Shown piece after piece: positions 26,455 to 35,107 of a stretch of DNA of 64,000 bases. The stretch spans positions 124,001 through 188,000 of the forward strand of contig NZ_FNRI01000003.1 in assembly GCF_900107675.1 (NCBI RefSeq), read 5' to 3'. The notes beneath the pieces were generated by a model. It worked only from the letters and a program-made list of their open reading frames with translations, was not told the origin of the DNA and did not search any database. Position 1 is the first letter of the stretch. The number at the start of each line of letters is the position of its first letter. Source of the DNA: Alistipes timonensis JC136. Its GTDB lineage: Bacteria; Bacteroidota; Bacteroidia; Bacteroidales; Rikenellaceae. The translations under genes were made by a program, and so were the position numbers.

Positions 26455-27996
26455 TTATTTTTTAATGAAATCCACGCCGCGTCCCGGAAGAATATCTTCG
26501 TAGGTGTGCAGATCCTCGCCGGTCAACGTGTTGTAAACGTCGATGGTCGTCGTCTTCTTTTCCCGGTCGTAGAGATAGACCACCGTGCAGTCGTCCTTGT
26601 CGCTGAGCGCCGTGCCGGCAATAAGCACGAAAACATCGACGATCTCGTACTTGTCGTCGTAGAGCCGGAACGGCTTCTCCTCGGGCGCAAACTGCGTGAT
26701 GTTCAGATAGTCGAATTTCATGATCCTGTTCCCCACGGCATAGAACCCGTACCGGGTGGAAAAGGCCCCGAACCACACTGCGGCCTCACGCCCCACGCCG
26801 GCCGGAATGGGAACGACGGTTTTGAGCGTCAACGGATCGTTGGCCGAGGAGTGCGATCTGGCGTTATACACATACAGGAAATAGTCGCTGCCCTTGCGCA
26901 CGACCAGGTGCATCAGGTAAGGATTGTTGTTCCCCTTGCCGGTAGCTTCGGAAAAGGCCCCGCAGAGTTCGTCGGCCGTCAGCACCGATTCACCGCCGGT
27001 TCCGGGAACCGGCGTGGCGGGTTGGTTGTACTGTTGCAGGCAACCGACCGTTCCGTCCTCGTAGAGCACGAACAACGCACGCTTATAGCGCATGAACTGT
27101 TTCGAGCCGACGACCTGCCGGATGTTTTCGGCCATGACGAACGCCTCGTCGTCGAAGACCGGCGTTTTCGTATCGGTCCCGCTGAACATGTGGATCTTGC
27201 CGTTCGCCACCACATACTTGGCTCCGCCCGCAGCATAGAATGCCGACGTGATTTTCACATCGGGAGCCTTTCCCACGTAAACCCGGCCGTTGACCGGCGA
27301 AACGATTTCGCCCATATTGGCCGTAAAATCCTGATCGCCGTCGGTATCCACCATGCTGACCGTAGCGCCGCACGAAGGGCTGTTGTCGGTGAATACCGCC
27401 AGTTCGGATTTCGCACAGACCGCCCCGACGTAGCGGCCTTCGATACGCTCCGAACTTCCGTTCACACGGGCGACCATGCCGGGAAACCAGCGGGTGAAAC
27501 CGTTCTTCGGCGAGATCGTCGAGGCCGACGTTCCCGTCGTCTGGATCGACATCCATTCGACGCACCCCTCCTCGGTCTCGTACAAAGCGAGGAATTTGGG
27601 CGTGTAGCCGTTCAGCACTTTGAATTTGAAAGTCGACCGGAATTCCAATCCGTTGAGTTTGTTTCTCACCACGAAACTCCCCGGAATGTCCGTATTGAGT
27701 TGATACGATTTCGGGAGGTAGATTTCCCAATCGAGGTTTTTCTCGGTAGAGATCACCTCGCTTTTACCCACGATCCACTCGTATTCGTAATCCGCCTCGT
27801 CGCATCCCTCAGGCAACACGACCGTCGGTTCGCAGGTGAAGCGGTCGCCCAGATAAAGGTCGCTTTCGATCTCTACGCCTTCGACCGAAACCACATAATC
27901 GGGATCGGAGCCGATCTCGCCGTCCCTGTCTCCGTAGCACGACACCGCCGCAAGCGCTGCCAATGCCAATATATATGTTCTGCTGTTCATAATCAT
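26455..27996 (-). CDS. PKD-like family lipoprotein
   Basis: This 513-residue lipoprotein has the lipobox A-A-V-S-C at Cys20; the start may be Met1 or Met3. The N-terminal third has E-Y-E-W-I-V-G and T-F-K-F-K-V-L-N-G-Y, consistent with the PKD-like lipoproteins that accompany SusCD pairs in Bacteroidetes. After that, repeated short strands (A-L-Y-E-T-E-E-G, L-F-V-L-Y-E-D-G-T-V-G, Y-F-L-Y-V-Y-N-A) suggest a propeller-like region. It is probably exposed on the surface as an accessory of the outer-membrane importers upstream. The ligand is unknown. Confidence 0.75.
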   Translation of the reverse strand: MIMNSRTYILALAALAAVSCYGDRDGEIGSDPDYVVSVEGVEIESDLYLGDRFTCEPTVVLPEGCDEADYEYEWIVGKSEVISTEKNLDWEIYLPKSYQLNTDIPGSFVVRNKLNGLEFRSTFKFKVLNGYTPKFLALYETEEGCVEWMSIQTTGTSASTISPKNGFTRWFPGMVARVNGSSERIEGRYVGAVCAKSELAVFTDNSPSCGATVSMVDTDGDQDFTANMGEIVSPVNGRVYVGKAPDVKITSAFYAAGGAKYVVANGKIHMFSGTDTKTPVFDDEAFVMAENIRQVVGSKQFMRYKRALFVLYEDGTVGCLQQYNQPATPVPGTGGESVLTADELCGAFSEATGKGNNNPYLMHLVVRKGSDYFLYVYNARSHSSANDPLTLKTVVPIPAGVGREAAVWFGAFSTRYGFYAVGNRIMKFDYLNITQFAPEEKPFRLYDDKYEIVDVFVLIAGTALSDKDDCTVVYLYDREKKTTTIDVYNTLTGEDLHTYEDILPGRGVDFIKK

Positions 27997-28009
27997 TCAA
28001 CCGTTAGCG

Positions 28010-28729
28010 TCATTCATCGAAAAAGATTCTGTTACCCGTCGTCTGGTCGTAGACTTCGTTCTGCTCGAAATATTCCGTGCAGACGGCGATCCAGTAATCC
28101 AGAGCGAGACTGGTTCCGGCATCCTTCCAGTCGGGATCGGTGATGCCGCTGACCTCCAAAAATTTGGCGCATTTCACCGGATGATAGGTAAGTTTGCTGA
28201 GTTTGGAGGTATTCTCCCAGAACGCGGGCGGCGTATTGACGTTTTTCACGAACGACACCTCCACCCACTGATATTCGGGCAGTCCGGACACGAAATTCTC
28301 GTTCGGAGTCAGTTCGATGCGGAGTTTGTAGTCGTCGGTCTCGTTGAGCCGTGCGACATGGATCGTCAGCGGAAAGGTATCCTCGTAAAGCCCCTTGCGG
28401 AGAAGCTGCCTTTCGTCGAGCGTATATTCCACGCCGTTGACGGCATACTGCGACAACTCTTCGTTGACCCGGACCCGGTATTCGCGGTCGCGCTCGTAGT
28501 CGACGACCCCGGTCAGGCGCACCGGAATATCCAGCGTGTAGTCCCCGGCTCCCACACCCAGGAAATAGGCGTTGAACGCATAGGACTCAGGATAAGTTCC
28601 GGGCCTGAACTCGCCTTTGGCGATGTTGAGCGAAACGCGGCCCGCATCATAGACCTCTATATCGCGTTCCCGGCACGCCCCCGACAGACAGACCGCTGCG
28701 ACCAGGAAACAAATCATCCTTCTATTCAT
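28010..28729 (-). CDS. DUF4843-like lipoprotein
   Basis: The gene encodes 239 residues from ATG 28729, which leaves 13 bases after the SusD stop. A longer open frame would start inside SusD and lacks a signal sequence at its tip. The lipobox is L-S-G-A-C. The segment following D-I-E-V-Y-D, with S-L-N-I-A-K-G-E and D-I-P-V-R-L-T-G-V-V-D-Y-E-R-D, and the C-terminal D-A-G-T-S-L-A-L-D-Y-W match the DUF4843 family as I know it. That family is usually encoded between SusD and a PKD-like lipoprotein, exactly as here. Its function is unknown; it probably belongs to the same surface complex. Confidence 0.75.
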   Translation of the reverse strand: MNRRMICFLVAAVCLSGACRERDIEVYDAGRVSLNIAKGEFRPGTYPESYAFNAYFLGVGAGDYTLDIPVRLTGVVDYERDREYRVRVNEELSQYAVNGVEYTLDERQLLRKGLYEDTFPLTIHVARLNETDDYKLRIELTPNENFVSGLPEYQWVEVSFVKNVNTPPAFWENTSKLSKLTYHPVKCAKFLEVSGITDPDWKDAGTSLALDYWIAVCTEYFEQNEVYDQTTGNRIFFDE

Positions 28730-28742
28730 GGCATTTACAGAT

Positions 28743-30176
28743 TTAATTACCGAAATCGTTTTCATTGTCAGGCCGCGGGAAAGTATATGCCTGCGGAGCT
28801 ATCGCAATGGTGTTGCCGTTGTAATTTCCGTTGTCGACCCGGTCCATATTGAGCCGCTTGTAGTAGAAAAACAACTGCCCCTCGCCCTTGAAATCGCAAA
28901 TATATTCGCGCGTCAGGGCCGTGCGCAGCACATCGGCGGATGTCGATGCGTCGAGTTCCGCAATACCGCGGTGACGCTTGAGCGCATTGATGTAGGACAA
29001 CGGTGCGGGATCGAGCTGCGGAGCGTTCATCACGGCCTCCTCGGCAATCAGATACATTTCGCTCAGTTTCAGCATCGGAGTGCATGCCTTGGGATATTTG
29101 TAGCTGTCAGCCGCCAGCGAGGAACGTTTGTATTTGATCAGATTGATCTTGTTCATCGAATTGTAAGCGAGCCAGGCATTCAGACGCAGGTCGCCCGCCT
29201 CGTAACAGTTGGGCGAGGTTACTATATCTTCGGAAAGCCCTTCGTAATAGGCCCGTGCACTCGCCGTGATCCGATCGTTGTCGAGGGCGAACACCAGTTC
29301 GGGCGTGAAGACCCGGTTCGACCGCAGCTCCTCGCCGTAGGAATCGGTCTCGGCGATCTCGGGTGCGGTGATAAACCGGAATTTCTCCGATCCGACGACC
29401 GTCTTCGCCTCGTCGTAAGCCGTAGCGTAGTCGCCCGTGTAAAGGGCGATACGCGCACGCAGCGCACAAACGGCATAATAGTTCATGCGTTTGGTGCGGT
29501 CGTAGGAGACATACGGATCGGCCGACTTGCGTGCGACGACGATGGGGTCGCGGGTTTCGAGCAGGGATTTCGCCTCCGCGAGTTCATCCATCAACTGCGC
29601 CAGCAGCCGCTCCGACGTGTGGCGTTCACCGATCGTCGCATCCCAGGAGGTTTTCCACGGGACATTGTTCGATTCCGCATTGACGGCATACGGTTCGTTG
29701 AACATCCGCACCAGGTCGAAGTACATATAGGCGCGCATGGCGAGCATCTCCGCGAGCATGATCTCCCGCACCCCCTCTTCGAACAGGGTCCGTTCCTCGT
29801 GGCGCAGTTTGTCGATGACCAGATTGGCGTTGAAGATGTTGTTGTACATCGTGAGCCAAAGGTCGTCGATAACCTTCTTCGAATCGTCGTTCGCGTAGTC
29901 GTAGGCCGCCCACTTACGGCGCTTCTCGTTGTTGGCCGATACGGTATACTGCCCGGTCAGCGGTTCGAGGGCGGTCAGCGCCACGTAACCGCCGTACAGA
30001 TTGGCGTCGCCCATGTTGATATACACGCCCGTTACCGAATTGTAGTAGCCCTCGGCCGCATCGTACATGTCGTCGATGTCCACTTCCGATTTGGACGTTA
30101 CGTCCAGCCACTTGCCGCACGATGCGAGCAGCAGTACGAACATCACGGATATTTTTGCAAGATTTTTCCTTTTCAT
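28743..30176 (-). CDS. SusD/RagB-type lipoprotein (second pair)
   Basis: This 477-residue protein has the lipobox L-L-A-S-C at Cys20, followed by G-K-W-L-D-V-T-S-K-S-E-V, the typical SusD mature start. The C-terminal half has M-L-K-L-S-E-M-Y-L-I-A-E-E-A-V-M-N and the late motif F-K-G-E-G-Q-L-F-F-Y-Y-K-R. It forms the ligand-binding lid for the SusC 12 bases upstream. This RagB-like branch (G-E-G-Q-L-F-F-Y-Y-K-R) is shared with the SusD at 33609-35087. In this context it may serve peptide or other non-glycan import; no glycoside hydrolase is nearby. Confidence 0.93.
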   Translation of the reverse strand: MKRKNLAKISVMFVLLLASCGKWLDVTSKSEVDIDDMYDAAEGYYNSVTGVYINMGDANLYGGYVALTALEPLTGQYTVSANNEKRRKWAAYDYANDDSKKVIDDLWLTMYNNIFNANLVIDKLRHEERTLFEEGVREIMLAEMLAMRAYMYFDLVRMFNEPYAVNAESNNVPWKTSWDATIGERHTSERLLAQLMDELAEAKSLLETRDPIVVARKSADPYVSYDRTKRMNYYAVCALRARIALYTGDYATAYDEAKTVVGSEKFRFITAPEIAETDSYGEELRSNRVFTPELVFALDNDRITASARAYYEGLSEDIVTSPNCYEAGDLRLNAWLAYNSMNKINLIKYKRSSLAADSYKYPKACTPMLKLSEMYLIAEEAVMNAPQLDPAPLSYINALKRHRGIAELDASTSADVLRTALTREYICDFKGEGQLFFYYKRLNMDRVDNGNYNGNTIAIAPQAYTFPRPDNENDFGN

Positions 30177-30188
30177 TGCTGTGCCGTA

Positions 30189-33100
30189 TTAAAAGTTGAC
30201 CTGAGCCGAAAAACTGATCGTCCGTGCATAGGGATACGCCAAACCGCGCTCCTGACGGATCGTCGACAGGTAGAAAAGTTCGTTGGCCGTGAGTTGGAGC
30301 CGCAGCATGGAGATTCCCTTCCATCCCCAGCGTTCGACCGGGAAGGTATAGGCTACGCGGAGCGACGAGAGCGACAGACGGTTCTCGCGCTGGACGAAGC
30401 GCGACGTGGAACGCGTCGGGGTCGTATCGTCGATGGCCTTGTAGCGGGCGATCTGCCCGGGTTCCTTCCAACGTTCGGTCAGCGCCCGTACGTCGTTGTT
30501 CACCGAAGGATCGGCCCCTTCGATCTTTTCATGCAGGGTGAAGTTGTAGCGGTCGGCCCCGAACGAATAGTTGAAGCTGGCGCCCACCTCCAATTCCTTG
30601 TAGCGGAAGTTGAAGCCGGTGTATCCTTCAAGCGCGGCCTCGCCGACACCGATCGGGACCATATCCTCGTATTTCCAGACATCGGTCCGCTCGCCGTCTT
30701 TCGTCAGAAACTCCTCGCGGCCCGTACCCGGGTTGATCCCGAAACTGCGAACGCCGTATATCGTGTTGAGCGACTCCCCTTCCTTGAAAAGGAAAACATT
30801 GGCATCGCTGCTGCTTTCGGCGCGTTCGCCCACCATTTTGTTGTAATTTTTCAGCGTATTGGAAATTTTGCTGAGGATGTTCGAATTATGACGCCCGTTG
30901 AACGTCACCGAGAAGAGCATCTCCTTCGTGCGGACGGGTGTCACCGAGAGCGAAAAGTCGATGCCCTTATTCACGATGTCGCCCTGATTGACCTTCAATT
31001 CGGAGAATCCGATCGACGGCGCGATGGTTACCGACGTAAGGCTTCCCTCGGTCGTGTTGTAGTAATAATTCATGTCCAGATTAAGCAGCCCTTTGAGCAC
31101 GGTCAGTTCCAGACCCACGTTGCGGTTGAACGTCTTCTGGCATTCGAGGTCGGGATTGCCCAGCACCGAAACGCTCGTACCGAACAGATTGCCGTAAACC
31201 GGTTTGAGATATGTGTACATGCTCTTGGACTGGTTCTGCGTAAAATTCTGGTTGCCGGTGGTTCCGATATTGGCGCGCAGGGCCAGCAGCGAGAAGACGC
31301 CCCGGTCCTTCATGAACCGCTCGTTGTGAAGGTTCCAGCGCACACCCGCCGACCAATAGGGCGCGGTCTGCTGCTTGCTGCCGTAGATCGAAGAACCGTC
31401 GATGCGTCCGGTGAGATCGACCAGATAGCGGTCGTCGTACGAATAGTTGGCGTTGAGATAGGCGCCCGCCGAACGAACGATGGACTCGTTGCCCGAAGGA
31501 CGGGAGTCGGGTTCGTACTGCACGGCATAGGAGACGTAGTCGAGCGCATCGTCCATGAATCCCGTCACGACATAGCCGTCGCTCTCGCGTTTGACTTCGC
31601 GCAGGTCGCCGCCCACCACCGCCTGGACCAGATGCCGGTCGAGCTGCTTGGTGTAGGAGAGCATCAGTTTGCCGGCAAGCGTCATGTCCGTACCGTTGTT
31701 CAGCGTATATTTGCCCCGCGCGTAAAGCACGCTGGGATCGTTCACGTCGTTGTCGTTGTCGCGGATGTAGGAGTAACTCATAGGCGACAGGTAGATGTCC
31801 GTGCGGTTGAAATCGCTGCTCACCGAAAAGTCGCCGCGCACTTTCAGCCCGGAAACGATCGTCCAGTCGATCGCCGTGTTGTTCGTGACATTGGTCACGT
31901 CGCCGTGCGTGAAGCTGCTCAGGTATTTCGCTTCGTAGACGGGAGAGAGCTGCGACGACGAAACCGCGAGTTCCATTCCCTCCGGGGCCACGTTGTAGAG
32001 CGACAGCGTACGATAATAGGCACCGTCGGCATCCTTTTCCCGGTGATAGGGAAGCGTCTTCGAATAACTGGAAAACGATCCGTAAGGCGACTCGTCGCTT
32101 CGGGAGATGGAAAACTGCAAATCGTTGGTGATTCGCAGGCTCGAATGCGAATAGATCAGTTTCGTGCCGGCCCCGTAGGTCGTTCGGCCCGATTCCTTCA
32201 TCACGCCGTTGTTCTGTCCGAGCGACAGGTTGACCTGATAGCGCACGTTTCCCTGATTGGCCCGCAGCCGGTTGACGCTGCCCTCGATGATGACCGAATG
32301 ACGGTGCTGAAGACCCACGCGCAGCGGTTTCGAAAGCCAGTAGGTATCGACGCCCGCAAGGATCTCCTTGCGGATCAGGTTGTAGGAGTTGAGGTAATAG
32401 CCGCCGTCCTCCCCTTCGCGCGCAGGGTTGAAGAGCCCGGACAGACGTTGAAACTCCAACGCCTGCGATGCGTTCATCAGCTTGTACGACGACAGGTCGG
32501 GAATGTTCACGCCGCCCGTAAGCGTATAGCTCACGCGAAGCGCTCCGGGTTCGGGACTTTTGGTCTCGATCACGATCACGCCGTTGGCGGCCCGCGAACC
32601 GTAAATGGCCGACGCCGAGGCGTCTTTGAGAATCGTCACGCTCTGAATGCGGTTCATGTCCAGGTCGTAGACCTGCTGGACCTTGACCTCGAAACCGTCG
32701 AGAATGAAGATCGGCAGGCTGGTCATCGTTTTCAGCGTGCTGCCCGAGATCTCGGGAAAGCTGTTCTGTCCGCGGATTTCGATCTGTTCGGGGATATAGT
32801 TGGGATCGGAACCGAACATTCCGCGCACGTCCACGACCTGAAACGACGGGTCGAAAACTTTCAGGGCGTCGAAGAAACTGTTGTTGTTCACCGTCCGCAG
32901 CTCATCGCCCTTGACGAGCACGGCCGTTCCCGTGAAGCTGTTCTTCGCCTTGGGCATGTATCCCGTAACGACCGTAGCCGCGATGTCGTTCACCTCGGGT
33001 TCGAGGTAAATGTCGAACGTACTCTGGTTGTTCACCTCGATCGTCTGTTTTTTCATGCCCATGCACGACACGACGACCGACGTGCGGCCCGACGGCAGCG

Positions 33101-33593
33101 TCAGGCGGAAACATCCCTTCTCATCGGTCGAAACGCCGTTGTGCCCGGCGTCCTTCTGCACGACCGAAGCATAAGCGACCGGATTCTTGTTCTCGTCGAA
33201 CACCGTTCCCGTGATTACGAATCCGGCCGGCCGGCGGTCGGACGCCGCGGCATTTTTCTGACGGGGGGGGGAAATCACGATCGTCCGGTCGACGATGTTG
33301 TAACTCAATCCGGCCGAAGCGCAGAGCTTGTCCAGCACCGTGCGCAGGTCGACGCCCGACACCTTTAAACTGACCTTGCGGCTGTCGTCCACATTCTGAT
33401 TCACATAGAAGACCTGATAACCCGACGCCTTTTTGATCGCCTGAAAGACCTCGCTCAAAGGCCGGTCGGTCACGTCGATCGTGATATTCTGCGCCCGCAC
33501 CAGACAAGGAGCCAACACTACGACCGTTACAAACAACAAGCGCATGAGACGCTCTGCAACAGTCTTCTTCACTTTTTCCGTATATGCAGCCAT
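30189..33593 (-). CDS. SusC/RagA-type TonB-dependent transporter with N-terminal STN domain
   Basis: This 1134-residue protein has a signal peptide ending L-V-R-A-Q (about residue 35). An STN (secretin/TonB short N-terminal) domain follows at about 36-92 (L-S-E-V-F-Q-A-I-K-K-A-S-G-Y and V-L-D-K-L-C-A). Next come a carboxypeptidase-regulatory-like domain (about 120-200), the TonB box region T-V-V-T-G-Y, the plug with V-T-I-L-K-D-A-S-A-S-A-I-Y-G-S-R-A-A-N-G-V, and the barrel. STN domains let SusC proteins signal to FecR-type anti-sigma factors, and a FecR/ECF pair lies at the head of this gene run. A nine-C run on the coding strand lies at codons 107-110, between the STN and regulatory-like domains. 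Confidence 0.94.
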   Translation of the reverse strand: MAAYTEKVKKTVAERLMRLLFVTVVVLAPCLVRAQNITIDVTDRPLSEVFQAIKKASGYQVFYVNQNVDDSRKVSLKVSGVDLRTVLDKLCASAGLSYNIVDRTIVISPPRQKNAAASDRRPAGFVITGTVFDENKNPVAYASVVQKDAGHNGVSTDEKGCFRLTLPSGRTSVVVSCMGMKKQTIEVNNQSTFDIYLEPEVNDIAATVVTGYMPKAKNSFTGTAVLVKGDELRTVNNNSFFDALKVFDPSFQVVDVRGMFGSDPNYIPEQIEIRGQNSFPEISGSTLKTMTSLPIFILDGFEVKVQQVYDLDMNRIQSVTILKDASASAIYGSRAANGVIVIETKSPEPGALRVSYTLTGGVNIPDLSSYKLMNASQALEFQRLSGLFNPAREGEDGGYYLNSYNLIRKEILAGVDTYWLSKPLRVGLQHRHSVIIEGSVNRLRANQGNVRYQVNLSLGQNNGVMKESGRTTYGAGTKLIYSHSSLRITNDLQFSISRSDESPYGSFSSYSKTLPYHREKDADGAYYRTLSLYNVAPEGMELAVSSSQLSPVYEAKYLSSFTHGDVTNVTNNTAIDWTIVSGLKVRGDFSVSSDFNRTDIYLSPMSYSYIRDNDNDVNDPSVLYARGKYTLNNGTDMTLAGKLMLSYTKQLDRHLVQAVVGGDLREVKRESDGYVVTGFMDDALDYVSYAVQYEPDSRPSGNESIVRSAGAYLNANYSYDDRYLVDLTGRIDGSSIYGSKQQTAPYWSAGVRWNLHNERFMKDRGVFSLLALRANIGTTGNQNFTQNQSKSMYTYLKPVYGNLFGTSVSVLGNPDLECQKTFNRNVGLELTVLKGLLNLDMNYYYNTTEGSLTSVTIAPSIGFSELKVNQGDIVNKGIDFSLSVTPVRTKEMLFSVTFNGRHNSNILSKISNTLKNYNKMVGERAESSSDANVFLFKEGESLNTIYGVRSFGINPGTGREEFLTKDGERTDVWKYEDMVPIGVGEAALEGYTGFNFRYKELEVGASFNYSFGADRYNFTLHEKIEGADPSVNNDVRALTERWKEPGQIARYKAIDDTTPTRSTSRFVQRENRLSLSSLRVAYTFPVERWGWKGISMLRLQLTANELFYLSTIRQERGLAYPYARTISFSAQVNF
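33263..33271 (-). repeat. Homopolymer tract (C9 on the coding strand) in STN-containing SusC
   Basis: Nine G bases on the plus strand are nine C on the coding strand, encoding Ser-Pro-Pro-Arg just after the STN domain. The frame is intact here. Slippage would remove the plug and barrel. Confidence 0.9.
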
Positions 33594-33608
33594 GATGATT
33601 TTTAAAGT

Positions 33609-35087
33609 TTAGAGAGCCTGTATTACGTTTACGGAACCCTCCGGAATCGGCCACGTGTACTTGTCGGCCGTCACGGTCAGCTCCGTGCCGTCGGATTTGG
33701 GAATTCGGGGACTGTTCAGACGTTTGTAGTAGTAGAACAACTGTCCTTCGCCGAAAAACTCGCGGCGGTATTCCAATTCAATGGCGTCGAGCAGCTCCCC
33801 GACGGTCAGCCCGGACGTTTCGAGCCGCTCCGCCACCGTCGGAATGTCGCGCGCCTTCTGCAACCCGGCCACTCTCGCCGCCGCGTCCGCAATGTTGTCG
33901 GCCGACTGGCGGACGAGGGCTTCAGCCTCGATCAGAGCCGCCTCGCCCAGCTTGACGAAAGGAATGCGGCAGGGCAGCACGCTCTCATTTCCCGCCACCG
34001 ACGTGTAACCGTTGAGAACGGAGTTCTCGCCGAACTTGTACGCCATAAACACACGTGACGGATCGCTGTTGTCGAACCAGTCGCGATAACGCGTATCCTT
34101 CGGATTGTCGAACAGTGCGGAATAGTGCTTCGTCACAGAGGCCCCGTTCCGGCCGTAAAGCAAAGCCGCCGACCGCGGGAAACCCTCGGGGAGGGTGGCT
34201 ATGCCGAAAAGATGCTCGCGCGAGAAACTGTAATCGTCGCCATATTCGCCCGGACCGAAATAATAGAACACCCGGTAGCGTTTCTCAACCTTCGTCTGGT
34301 GTTCGAAAGCCCGTGACGCATAGGCGGCGGCCTGCTCATAATCGCCCTTATACAGGTAGACGCGGGCCAGCAGCGTCGTCACGGCATAGTAATTCAGGCA
34401 GAAGGTGCGCAGCCGCGAGTCGATCTCCCCGGGGAGCACGGTTCCCAGCGTAAAGCCGTTCAACACGGGGTCCGCCGTTTCGAGTTCGGAAGCGGCCCGT
34501 TCGAGATCGGCGATCACCTTGCCGACGAACGCCTCGGTAGAGAGCGGCTCGGAAGCCGTCATTCCGAAACGGACCATATAGGGCAGTCCGACGAAACCCG
34601 GATCGACGGCATACGCCGGATGGAACAGCCGCAGCAACTCGAAGTGCAGGGCCGCACGCAATCCGTAAAGCTCTCCCGTGATAATCCGTTTCCGGGATTT
34701 CGAGTTGAAGACGATGTTCGTATTTTCGATATGCGCAATCACGTTGTTGCAGGACGCAATGGCCTTGTACATATCCACGAACGTCTGTTCGATGGCCGAG
34801 CGGAAAACCGCATCGGCGTAGTCGAGATCGGCCGCGGCCCGGAAATCCGTGCCGGCGGGCTGAAAGTTCTGTCCCATGAATTCCAGTTCACCGACCGAAA
34901 GCATGCGCCCGTAGAGGCTTTCCGCGCGCAGCTGGGTATAGACATCGGTCAGAGCGTTCAGGAAGACGTTTTCGTTGCGGAAAAACCGATCTTCGGGAAT
35001 CGAGGTCCCGTCGGGAGTCATGTCAAACCATTCGTTGCACGACACCGACGCGACGCATAAGAACAACAGCAGATATATTTTTTTCAT
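33609..35087 (-). CDS. SusD/RagB-type lipoprotein (first pair of the ECF locus)
   Basis: This 492-residue protein has the lipobox S-V-S-C at Cys17, then N-E-W-F-D-M-T-P-D-G-T. The SusD C-terminal signature is seen as V-K-L-G-E-A-A-L-I-E-A-E-A-L-V and L-E-Y-R-R-E-F-F-G-E-G-Q-L-F-Y-Y-Y-K-R. It pairs with the short SusC 20 bases upstream. The family binds ligand at the outer face of the importer. It is followed 15 bases later by the second SusC, so the two importer pairs are organised head to tail. Confidence 0.93.
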   Translation of the reverse strand: MKKIYLLLFLCVASVSCNEWFDMTPDGTSIPEDRFFRNENVFLNALTDVYTQLRAESLYGRMLSVGELEFMGQNFQPAGTDFRAAADLDYADAVFRSAIEQTFVDMYKAIASCNNVIAHIENTNIVFNSKSRKRIITGELYGLRAALHFELLRLFHPAYAVDPGFVGLPYMVRFGMTASEPLSTEAFVGKVIADLERAASELETADPVLNGFTLGTVLPGEIDSRLRTFCLNYYAVTTLLARVYLYKGDYEQAAAYASRAFEHQTKVEKRYRVFYYFGPGEYGDDYSFSREHLFGIATLPEGFPRSAALLYGRNGASVTKHYSALFDNPKDTRYRDWFDNSDPSRVFMAYKFGENSVLNGYTSVAGNESVLPCRIPFVKLGEAALIEAEALVRQSADNIADAAARVAGLQKARDIPTVAERLETSGLTVGELLDAIELEYRREFFGEGQLFYYYKRLNSPRIPKSDGTELTVTADKYTWPIPEGSVNVIQAL

Positions 35088-35107
35088 TTCGTATCTTCTT
35101 TAAGCGG

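Noticed and set aside
28728..33368. A 1546-codon open frame on the plus strand, antisense to the second SusC/SusD pair
   Set aside because: It lies over two proteins with complete signal peptides and family motifs on the other strand. Its translation is rich in Arg, His and Val without domains, the usual product of high-GC antisense codon positions.
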